The position numbers and the translations under genes are program-made. Positions 17,908 through 25,282 of a DNA stretch of 64,000 bases are shown here, piece by piece. The notes under the pieces are model-generated. The model ran no database searches and was not told the origin of the DNA. It saw nothing but the letters and a program-made list of their open reading frames with translations. Every line of letters begins with the position of its first letter. Position 1 is the stretch's first letter. The DNA comes from Flavobacterium gelidicaeli (lineage in GTDB: Bacteria; Bacteroidota; Bacteroidia; Flavobacteriales; Flavobacteriaceae), in contig NZ_JABSNK010000004.1 in NCBI RefSeq assembly GCF_013294005.1, forward strand, positions 124,001 to 188,000, written 5' to 3'.

Positions 17908-18249
17908 ATGAAATTATACTACGTTTACTTATTGAAATGCAAAGATGATTCTTATTATGTTGGATTTTCTTCAAATCTTGAAAAAAGAGTTGTAGAACAC
18001 AATGCAGGGAAATATCGTGATGCATATACTTATAAACGCAGACCAGTAAATTTAGTTTGGTTTCAGGATTTTACAGATCCTAGTCAAGCAATTGTTTTTG
18101 AAAAGAAAATAAAAAAATGGAGCAGGGCAAAGAAGGAGGCACTGATAAATGATGATTTTAATCTGTTGCCTTTGTTGTCACAATGTAAAAACGAATCACA
18201 TTCCAAAAACAAGGGTTTAGACTCCGCTCAACCAGACAGTGAGGTATGA
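17908..18249 (+). CDS. GIY-YIG nuclease family protein, nested in the repeat array
   Basis: Small single-domain endonuclease-like protein (113 aa; YhbQ/UPF0213-like). The GIY-YIG core is YYVYLLKCKDDSYYVGF (4-20), the catalytic arginine is R27 in LEKRVVEHN and the catalytic glutamate E65 in AIVFEKKIKKWSRAKKEALI. An in-frame ATG at 17839 lies inside a repeat copy; the ATG at 17908 gives the normal family start. From about residue 103 the frame runs into repeat copy 5 (tail GLDSAQPDSEV), and the TGA lies in that copy's loop. The gene is flanked by the same repeat on both sides. Its biological role is unknown. Confidence 0.88.
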   Translation: MKLYYVYLLKCKDDSYYVGFSSNLEKRVVEHNAGKYRDAYTYKRRPVNLVWFQDFTDPSQAIVFEKKIKKWSRAKKEALINDDFNLLPLLSQCKNESHSKNKGLDSAQPDSEV

Positions 18250-18643
18250 AATAATGTTTGTCAATTCGAGCGTAGTCGAGAATATTATTTAATTGAGATA
18301 TGAATTGATGAATAATGGCTTCGACTCCGCTCAACCTGACAGCGAGGTTGAAATAACGTTTGTCAATTCGAGCGGAGTCGAGAATCGGGTTAATCGAAAA
18401 GTGAATTTGATAAAAAGGCTTCGACTCCGCTCAACCTGACAGTAGGGTATGAAATAACATTTGTCAATTCGAGCGGAGTCGAGAATCTAGTTTAGATGAA
18501 ACGTAATTTGATAAAAGGGCTTCGACTCCGCTCAGCCTGACATTAGTAAATGAAAAAACAATTGTCAATTCGAGCGGAGTCGAGAATCTAGCTAAATGAA
18601 AAACGTAATTACACGAAAGCGCTTCGACTCCTTTCCACTGACA
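18215..18643. repeat. tandem palindromic repeat array, right half (4 copies plus a half copy)
   Basis: Copies start at 18215, 18318, 18418 and 18519 (66-67 nt each), with a left-arm-only remnant at 18621-18643 just before neuC. Periods are 103, 100, 101 and 102 nt. The spacer at 18485-18515 is identical over 31 nt to the one at 17679-17709 in the left half, and the spacer after 18383 resembles the one after 17779. The two halves therefore share a recent common origin. The first copy here supplies the stop codon of the GIY-YIG gene. Confidence 0.95.
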
Positions 18644-18666
18644 ATCGTGATTGAAAAAATAAATTA

Positions 18667-19800
18667 ATGAAAAAAATAATATTCTTAACAGGTACTCGAG
18701 CTGATTTTGGTAAAATAAAATCACTAATTTCCATTTTGGATGTGCACCCTAGCTTTGAGGTTTTTGTTTTCGTAACGGGGATGCATTTGCAAATGGAATA
18801 TGGGTATACTTTGTTAGAAATTGAACGTTGCAATTTTAAGAACATTCATACTTTTGATAATCATACCCATGAAACTACCATGGATTTGACTTTGGCAAAA
18901 ACCATCGAGGGCCTTTCAAGTTATACTAAAAAAGTGGTGCCTGATTTAATTGTAGTGCATGGTGATCGTGTGGAGACATTAGCAGGTGCAATAGTGGGTT
19001 CTTTAAATAATATTTTAGTGGCACACATTGAAGGTGGCGAACTATCAGGAACTGTCGATGAATTAATCAGACACAGTGTAAGTAAATTGAGCCATATTCA
19101 TTTTGTTTCGAATGATGAAGCGGCGAAGCGTTTATTGCAAATGGGTGAAACCGAATCTTCTATTTTTACTATTGGTTCTCCGGATATTGATATTATGTTC
19201 TCAGATAAGCTTCCGAATTTGAGTGTTGCAAAAGAATATTACCAAATTGATTTTGAAAAATTTGCTATTGTGATGTTTCATCCTGTAACAACGGAGTCAC
19301 AACAAATGAAAGAATATGCTACTAACTTTGTTAGTAGTTTACTAGCGGATGATCATAATTATATCGTGATTTACCCCAACAATGATTTAGGGAGTCGTTT
19401 TATTATGGAACAGTATGAAAGACTAAAAGAGCATAAACGCTTTAGAGTTTTTCCATCGTTGCGTTTTGAATATTTCTTGACTTTACTTAAAAATTCACAA
19501 TTTATAATTGGTAATAGTAGTGCAGGAATTAGAGAAGCACCTTACTACAATATTCCAATAATTAATGTAGGTACGCGTCAGCAAAATAGAGCAGTACATG
19601 CTGATATTGTTAATATTGACTATAGTGAAGCGAGCATCAATAGCGCATTAAAAACAATTGATAATTATAAATCAGATCATACTACAGCTAATTTTGGAAC
19701 AGGAAATAGCACACAACTGTTTTTAGATTCCATGAAGAATGGAAAACTATGGGCTATCAATCATCAAAAACAATTTAGAGAGTTATATAATGAACAATAA
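18667..19800 (+). CDS. neuC: UDP-N-acetylglucosamine 2-epimerase, hydrolysing
   Basis: Converts UDP-GlcNAc to ManNAc plus UDP, the first step to sialic acid. Signatures are IIFLTGTRADFGKIKSLISI (4-23), FVTGMHLQMEYGYTL near 35, VVHGDRVETLAGAIVGSLNN near 97, AHIEGGELSGTVDELIRHSV near 119, MFHPVTTESQQM near 203 and IIGNSSAGIREAPY near 279. Length 377 aa fits NeuC. It is separated from neuB by the 1.1-kb repeat array but completes the NeuABC set. Its end overlaps the next gene by 11 nt. Confidence 0.93.
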   Translation: MKKIIFLTGTRADFGKIKSLISILDVHPSFEVFVFVTGMHLQMEYGYTLLEIERCNFKNIHTFDNHTHETTMDLTLAKTIEGLSSYTKKVVPDLIVVHGDRVETLAGAIVGSLNNILVAHIEGGELSGTVDELIRHSVSKLSHIHFVSNDEAAKRLLQMGETESSIFTIGSPDIDIMFSDKLPNLSVAKEYYQIDFEKFAIVMFHPVTTESQQMKEYATNFVSSLLADDHNYIVIYPNNDLGSRFIMEQYERLKEHKRFRVFPSLRFEYFLTLLKNSQFIIGNSSAGIREAPYYNIPIINVGTRQQNRAVHADIVNIDYSEASINSALKTIDNYKSDHTTANFGTGNSTQLFLDSMKNGKLWAINHQKQFRELYNEQ

Positions 19801-21190
19801 AAAGATTTTCATTCTTCTTCCTGACGGAATAGGTTTGCGCAATTTTGCCTATACGAACTTTCATAAGTTAGGTTGTGATAAAGAGTTTGAAGTTGTTTAT
19901 TGGAACGGAACTCCTTTTGAGTTGTCTACAATGGGATATAACGAAATTAAAATTGAGAACGCCAAACCACATCCTTTTACGACAATTTATAAAAATGCAC
20001 GTCAACAAATAGAACTTGATTTAAATTGTAAAAAAACTAGTGATAAAACGTACAATGCTTATCGTTTTGTGCAAAATAATAACGGGATCAAAAACAAACT
20101 AAAGAAAATACTTTTAAATTCAATTATAAAAAATAATTCTTCAGAAAAAGGACTAATAAAGGTTAGAAATAAAATTCTTGAAAAAGAAAAGCAAACTGAT
20201 TTTTATAAGGAGTGTTTAGAGACATTAAAAAAAGAAAAACCAGATTTAGTTTTTTGTACAAATCAAAGACATACAGTTTCTATAGCGCCAATACTAGCTG
20301 CTCAATCTTTAGGGATTCCTACTGTAGCATTTATTTTTTCATGGGATAATTTACCAAAGGCGACAATGGTCATAGAAACAGACTATTATTGCGTATGGAG
20401 TGAAAATATGAAAAAAGAACTCTTATTCTATTATCCATATATAAAAGAAGCGCAAATCTTCATCACTGGATCTCCTCAATTTGAACCACATTTTGATGAG
20501 AATAAGAAGTTGTCTAAAGAAGTCTTTTTCAAAGAAAATAAACTAGATCTTAATAAAAAATACATTTGCTATTCAGGTGATGATGTAACTACTTGTCCAG
20601 ATGATCATCACTATTTAGCAGATGTGGCAGCTGCGGTAAAAAAATTGAATAGTAAAGGTTATAATTTAGGAATAATCTTTCGAAGATGTCCTGTAGATTT
20701 TTCTAAACGGTATGATACTATACTTGAAAAATACAGTGATGTTATCGTTCCTTTAGCGCCTCTATGGAAAAAAATAGGTGCCGATTGGGGAAGTATTTTA
20801 CCAACTAAGCAAGATTTAGATTTACAAATAAATACGATTACACATACAGAAATGGTAATTAACTTAGGGTCTTCAATGGTATTTGATTTTGCTACTAATA
20901 AAAAAGCCTGCGGTTTTATTAATTACGATGTTAATGATAAAGTGAAAAAAGATTGGTTTGTAAAAAACATCTATGAATTCATTCATTTTAGATCAATGCC
21001 TAGTAAAGAGGCTGTTTTTTGGTTAGATAATGCTAATGAAATTGAATATAAAATTAAAGAGGTTTTAGATAATCCATCAACATTAATTAAGTCTGAAGCA
21101 CAACATTGGTTTGAAATTGTAAACCAACATCCTGCGAATGAAGCTTCAAAAAGAATCTGGCAAGCAATAGCTGAAATTTGTAATAAATAA
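19790..21190 (+). CDS. GT-B-like surface carbohydrate biosynthesis protein
   Basis: A 466-aa protein not recognised as a named family. The ATG at 19790 (MNNKKIFILLPDG) is chosen over one at 19739 that would lie deeper in neuC. Seen are a Rossmann-like N-terminus, FCTNQRHTVSIAPILAAQSL near 165-184 followed by IPTVAFIFSWDNLPKATM near 187, and FITGSPQFEPHFD near 228. THTEMVINLGSSMVFDFAT near 366 recalls the nucleotide-binding half of GT-B enzymes. Translational coupling to neuC makes it a candidate for the enzyme that uses the CMP-sialic acid, but that is inference. Confidence 0.6.
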   Translation: MNNKKIFILLPDGIGLRNFAYTNFHKLGCDKEFEVVYWNGTPFELSTMGYNEIKIENAKPHPFTTIYKNARQQIELDLNCKKTSDKTYNAYRFVQNNNGIKNKLKKILLNSIIKNNSSEKGLIKVRNKILEKEKQTDFYKECLETLKKEKPDLVFCTNQRHTVSIAPILAAQSLGIPTVAFIFSWDNLPKATMVIETDYYCVWSENMKKELLFYYPYIKEAQIFITGSPQFEPHFDENKKLSKEVFFKENKLDLNKKYICYSGDDVTTCPDDHHYLADVAAAVKKLNSKGYNLGIIFRRCPVDFSKRYDTILEKYSDVIVPLAPLWKKIGADWGSILPTKQDLDLQINTITHTEMVINLGSSMVFDFATNKKACGFINYDVNDKVKKDWFVKNIYEFIHFRSMPSKEAVFWLDNANEIEYKIKEVLDNPSTLIKSEAQHWFEIVNQHPANEASKRIWQAIAEICNK

Positions 21191-21192
21191 AA

Positions 21193-21756
21193 ATGCTAAA
21201 AGAAACTATTTTATCTGATTATAAGAGGTGCGGTATTACTCAACTTGGATTTAAAACAATACTTAAAACCTTTGTCATCATGCCTAATCCGGGTTTGAAA
21301 TTCATGACAATTTTTCGTTTAACTCAATACTATAGAAGGCGTAACAGATTGTTGTTTTATTTCTTTTTTATATGGTTGCAAAGACTAAAAGTTAGATATG
21401 GTTTTGATATTTCGTACAGAACAAAAATAGGGGAAGGATTTTATATTGGTCACTTTGGCGGTATTGTGATTCACGGAGATACGATTATTGGCGATAATTG
21501 TAATATTTCACAAGGAATAACTTTTGGAGTTAGTAATTATGGCAAAAATAAAGGCGTTCCTACCTTAGGTAATAATGTTTTTGTAGGGCCCGGTGCCTGC
21601 GTTTTTGGAAACATTACCATAGGAGATCATGTTACAATAGGTGCGAATGCAGTAGTTACTAAAAGTGTTTCAAGTCATTTTTCAGTAATTTCTCCAGAAG
21701 CAATAGTAATAGAAAAAGATCTTTCGCCATTTTATATTCATAATACAAATGTGTAA
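21193..21756 (+). CDS. serine acetyltransferase-like O-acetyltransferase
   Basis: Left-handed beta-helix acyltransferase of the CysE-like group (187 aa). An N-terminal helical part (1-60) is followed by hexapeptide repeats, including FYIGHFGGIVIHGDTIIGDN near 83, then GITFGVSNYGKNKGVPTLG near 110. The later stretch VFVGPGACVFGNITIGDHVT is near 131. The conserved HFGG and HGD histidines fit acetyl-CoA dependent transfer. By context it acetylates a sugar of the polysaccharide, not serine. It follows the previous gene after two nucleotides. Confidence 0.83.
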   Translation: MLKETILSDYKRCGITQLGFKTILKTFVIMPNPGLKFMTIFRLTQYYRRRNRLLFYFFFIWLQRLKVRYGFDISYRTKIGEGFYIGHFGGIVIHGDTIIGDNCNISQGITFGVSNYGKNKGVPTLGNNVFVGPGACVFGNITIGDHVTIGANAVVTKSVSSHFSVISPEAIVIEKDLSPFYIHNTNV

Positions 21757-21766
21757 TTAAAAGGTT

Positions 21767-21774
21767 TATTTTTG
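21767..21774 (+). promoter_or_regulatory. candidate -7 box ahead of the MBOAT gene
   Basis: TATTTTTG, followed by CGC, matches TAnnTTTG and lies 24 nt before the next start. No good TTG -33 element is seen, so an internal promoter is possible but not shown. Confidence 0.35.
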
Positions 21775-21797
21775 CGCCTTCAATTTAGCTCCTCAAT

Positions 21798-23231
21798 ATG
21801 TTTTTTAATTCCCTAAGCTTCGCGGTTTTTTTGCCAATCGTTTTTCTGTTATACTGGTTTGTTTTTAATAAAACCAAAAGCAGCCAAAATTTACTACTCA
21901 TTTTATCGAGCTATTATTTCTATTCTTGTTGGGATTGGCGTTTTTTGTTTTTATTGGTTTTCTCTACATTTTTAGATTATTATACGGGCATCCAAATTGA
22001 AAAAAGCAACAATGACAAAACAAGGAAGTTTTGGTTTTGGTTGAGTATTGGGATTAACTTGGGTTTTCTAGGGGTTTTTAAATATTATAATTTTTTCGCT
22101 AGCTCATTTGCTACACTTTTGAGTGATTTTGGATTAAAATCCACTCCTTTTTTACTAGATGTAGTTTTGCCAGTGGGGATTTCGTTTTATACTTTCCATG
22201 GCTTATCGTATGTAATTGATATTTATAAAAAGAGAATCAAAGCCGAATATAATTTTGTGGATTATTCGCTTTTTGTATCCTATTTTCCTTTATTGGTTGC
22301 TGGTCCAATTGAGCGAGCTACACACTTATTACCACAAGTCAAAGTAAAACGCAGCTTTGATTTTGAAAAAGCCAAACAAGGTTTGTTTCAGTTTATTTGG
22401 GGATTGGTTAAAAAAGTAGTCATAGCAGACACTTGCGCAACTTATGCCAATGCTATCTTTGATAATTATACCCACATGAATTCGTGGTCCTTAATTTTAG
22501 GAGCTGTTTATTTTGCTTTTCAAATTTATGGTGATTTCTCAGGCTATTCGGATATGGCATTGGGAATGTCAAAATTATTCGGAATTGATTTACTACGTAA
22601 CTTCAATTACCCTTATTTTTCTAGGGATATCGCCGAGTTCTGGCGCCGTTGGCACATTTCGTTGTCATCGTGGTTCAAGGATTATTTATATATTCCGCTT
22701 GGAGGGAGTAAAGGAGGGAAGTCACAACAAATACGCAATACGTTTATCATATTTGTAGTTAGTGGTTTTTGGCATGGCGCCAACTGGACGTATCTTGCTT
22801 GGGGATTTATCAATGCGTTGTATTTCTTGCCTCTTTTACTACGAAATAAAAATCGTTCAAATATCGAAATGGTACAATTGGAATGGAATTTTGCTTCCGC
22901 AAAAGAGATCCTGCATATCGTATACACTTTTGCATTAGCTTGCTTGGCGTGGGTGTTTTTTAGAGCGAAATCCATCACAGATGCGGTTCTTTATATTAAA
23001 AGGGTTTTTACCGAAGGAAGTTTTACTTCACAATACCTTTCAAACGAACGCTATAATTATGAATTATTACTTATGATTGGGCTGTTTGTAATTGTAGAAT
23101 GGAACAATCGATTCAAAGAAGAACCTATTTCTGGAAAAAACAGTTGGTTGCGACTAAGTCTTGCCGTTGTTGCTATTTTAGCTTTCGGAACTTTTTCGGA
23201 TTACAAAGAATTCATCTACTTCCAGTTTTAA
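21798..23231 (+). CDS. MBOAT family O-acyltransferase (AlgI/DltB type)
   Basis: Multi-pass membrane enzyme that moves acyl (usually acetyl) groups across the inner membrane for modification of extracytoplasmic polysaccharide. The 477-aa protein has many hydrophobic segments. Recognisable stretches are LPVGISFYTFHGLSYVID near 125, FFPLLVAGPIER-like FPLLVAGPIERATHLLPQ near 165, and NFNYPYFSRDIAEFWRRWHI near 270. The catalytic histidine is in SGFWHGANWTYLAWG (H326). The SGNH-type partner follows after 18 nt, as in AlgI/AlgJ-like systems. Confidence 0.92.
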   Translation: MFFNSLSFAVFLPIVFLLYWFVFNKTKSSQNLLLILSSYYFYSCWDWRFLFLLVFSTFLDYYTGIQIEKSNNDKTRKFWFWLSIGINLGFLGVFKYYNFFASSFATLLSDFGLKSTPFLLDVVLPVGISFYTFHGLSYVIDIYKKRIKAEYNFVDYSLFVSYFPLLVAGPIERATHLLPQVKVKRSFDFEKAKQGLFQFIWGLVKKVVIADTCATYANAIFDNYTHMNSWSLILGAVYFAFQIYGDFSGYSDMALGMSKLFGIDLLRNFNYPYFSRDIAEFWRRWHISLSSWFKDYLYIPLGGSKGGKSQQIRNTFIIFVVSGFWHGANWTYLAWGFINALYFLPLLLRNKNRSNIEMVQLEWNFASAKEILHIVYTFALACLAWVFFRAKSITDAVLYIKRVFTEGSFTSQYLSNERYNYELLLMIGLFVIVEWNNRFKEEPISGKNSWLRLSLAVVAILAFGTFSDYKEFIYFQF

Positions 23232-23249
23232 AAACCTATTGAATAGACC

Positions 23250-24137
23250 ATGAAAAAGTTTCTACTTTTAATTTTAAAAATAATAGTGCTAACCGCAATC
23301 CTAGCGATAGTATTAGATTTTGGGTACACTTCTGTTTATTTACAATCAAAAAATAGAGGAAAAATTGATTCTGTATTTAATTCAACTGCAGGTGATTATG
23401 ATGTAGTAGTTTTAGGTTCTTCTAGGGCTAACAATCATTTTGTGACCGAATTATTCGAAAAGAAGGGACTGAAAGCTTTTAATTTCGGGATGAGTGGAGG
23501 CCATTTGTACGAAGCTTCATTGTTACTTAAATTGATGATTGAACGCAACTATGTAATTAAAAATGTGATTCTAGAAGCCGACTTAAATTTATCCAATGAT
23601 CACGAAGCAGAAGGGATTTCGGCTAAGTTTTTACCTTATTTACACCGTTCTGAAACTGTGAAAAAACATTTTGATAAGCAAGACGATTTTAACGAGCTCT
23701 ATTATATTCCGTTTTACAGGTACCTCAAGTTTGAAACAAGAATAGGTTTTAGAGATATGTTTAAAACCGCTATAAAGGAACCTACTAGAATTTTGGATAA
23801 TAAAGGCTATTATCCTTTAGGCAATACAACTAAAGGAAATATGAAAAATAATATTGTCAACTTAAATCCTTTACCACATAATAAATATTATGAAGAGATT
23901 AAAGCGGTTTGTAAAGCCAATAATATTCATTTCATTGCTATCATGACGCCCATGTGTGAGAATGTTGTGGGAATGAATTATTTTGATAAAGTACATAAGG
24001 CTTACCCTGAAATTCATAATTATGAAAATGTAGTAAAGGAAAATAAGTATTTTTCATCTTGCGGACACATGAACGATGCAGGTGCTCGTATTTTTACGAC
24101 TGTAGTAATTAATGATTTTTTTAAATCCAATAAATGA
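23250..24137 (+). CDS. SGNH/GDSL-like protein, partner of the MBOAT acyltransferase
   Basis: 295 aa with one N-terminal membrane anchor (about 4-25) and a periplasmic domain. The block I serine is in VVVLGSSRANNHF (53-65) and a glycine-rich FNFGMSGGHLYEAS follows near 77. The C-terminal block V region reads SSCGHMNDAG (about 269-278); the usual aspartate three residues before the histidine is a serine here. It probably completes O-acetylation with the preceding MBOAT protein. The reduced triad leaves catalytic activity uncertain. Its TGA overlaps the next ATG. Confidence 0.72.
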   Translation: MKKFLLLILKIIVLTAILAIVLDFGYTSVYLQSKNRGKIDSVFNSTAGDYDVVVLGSSRANNHFVTELFEKKGLKAFNFGMSGGHLYEASLLLKLMIERNYVIKNVILEADLNLSNDHEAEGISAKFLPYLHRSETVKKHFDKQDDFNELYYIPFYRYLKFETRIGFRDMFKTAIKEPTRILDNKGYYPLGNTTKGNMKNNIVNLNPLPHNKYYEEIKAVCKANNIHFIAIMTPMCENVVGMNYFDKVHKAYPEIHNYENVVKENKYFSSCGHMNDAGARIFTTVVINDFFKSNK

Positions 24138-25279
24138 AGATAGCTTTTTTAACTCCTGAATATCCACACGTACTTACGGGTGCTTCTGGCGGGATTGGAA
24201 CTAGTATTAAAAACCTAGCACTGGGACTTGTGGCTGAGGGCTGTGTTGTTCGCGTACTTGTTTATGGTCAAAAGAAAGACAGTGTTTTTGAAGATAATGG
24301 GATTACAATCCAACAGATTAAAAATGTTAAAATAAAGGGGTTGTCTTGGTTTTTTACTCGAAAAAAACTGCAAAGAATAATTGATAAACTGCATGATGAT
24401 CAAAAAATTGATCTTGTAGAAGCACCAGATTGGACCGGAATCACTTCTTTTATTTCCCCTAAAAAGTGTCCGGTTGTTATTCGATTGAATGGCTCCGATA
24501 CTTATTTTTGTCATCTTGATCAGCGTCCCGTAAAATGGAAAAATAAATTTCATGAAAAAAGAGCCTTGCAAAAAGCAACTGGATTGCTTGCTGTAAGTCA
24601 GTTTACTGCTGATACCACAAATAAAGTTTTTGGTTTAAAGGAACAATTTTATATTATCCCCAATGCTATTGATACAGCTACTTTTAAGAGAAATCAGGAA
24701 ATAGAAGTAGTACCCAATACCATTTTGTATTTTGGAAGTTTGATCCGTAAAAAGGGATTGCTTGAACTACCATTCATCTTCAATGAAGTCCTTATAAACA
24801 ATCCTACTGCTCAATTACTTTTAGTAGGTAAGGATGTGCCTGATATTATTTCAGGATCCACTTCTACATGGGAAATGATGCGCGGTTTATTTACTCAAGA
24901 CGCCTTGCTTAATGTAAGCTATATTGGAGCTGTACCTTATGATGCGATACAAACGCATATTAATCAAGCCAGTGTTTGTGTTTTTCCTTCTTTTGCAGAA
25001 GCATTACCAGTTTCTTGGATTGAAGCGATGGCAATGGAAAAAGCGGTAGTAACGTCTAACATTGGTTGGGCTACAGCTGTTGTAGAAGATGGCTTGAGTG
25101 GTTTTTTGGTTAATCCAAAAAAACACGCGCTATATGCGAACAAAATAAATAGCTTGCTTAAGAATAACTCAATGCAACAGGAATTTGGTTTGGCAGCAAG
25201 ACAAAAAGTGATGCAGCAATTTAGTATTGATGTCGTGGCAAAAGAGAGTTTGTCTTATTATAAATCGTTAATAAAATAG
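24134..25279 (+). CDS. family 4 glycosyltransferase
   Basis: GT-B enzyme of 381 aa. The N-domain begins MKIAFLTPEYPHVLTGASGG with a glycine-rich loop. The C-domain shows ILYFGSLIRKKGLLELPFIF near 199 and SVCVFPSFAEALPVSWIEAM near 280, containing the E-x7-E motif, followed by GLSGFLVNPKKH near 323. It transfers an activated sugar in the cytoplasm; the specificity is not readable. It overlaps the SGNH gene by four nucleotides and is followed by a GT2 gene, starting a second block of transferases. Confidence 0.9.
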   Translation: MKIAFLTPEYPHVLTGASGGIGTSIKNLALGLVAEGCVVRVLVYGQKKDSVFEDNGITIQQIKNVKIKGLSWFFTRKKLQRIIDKLHDDQKIDLVEAPDWTGITSFISPKKCPVVIRLNGSDTYFCHLDQRPVKWKNKFHEKRALQKATGLLAVSQFTADTTNKVFGLKEQFYIIPNAIDTATFKRNQEIEVVPNTILYFGSLIRKKGLLELPFIFNEVLINNPTAQLLLVGKDVPDIISGSTSTWEMMRGLFTQDALLNVSYIGAVPYDAIQTHINQASVCVFPSFAEALPVSWIEAMAMEKAVVTSNIGWATAVVEDGLSGFLVNPKKHALYANKINSLLKNNSMQQEFGLAARQKVMQQFSIDVVAKESLSYYKSLIK

Positions 25280-25282
25280 CCA

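Noticed and set aside
17511..18643. CRISPR array
   Set aside because: The period of about 101 nt, long palindromic repeats and mutually similar spacers do not fit CRISPR (repeats 23-47 nt, unique spacers), and no cas gene is near.
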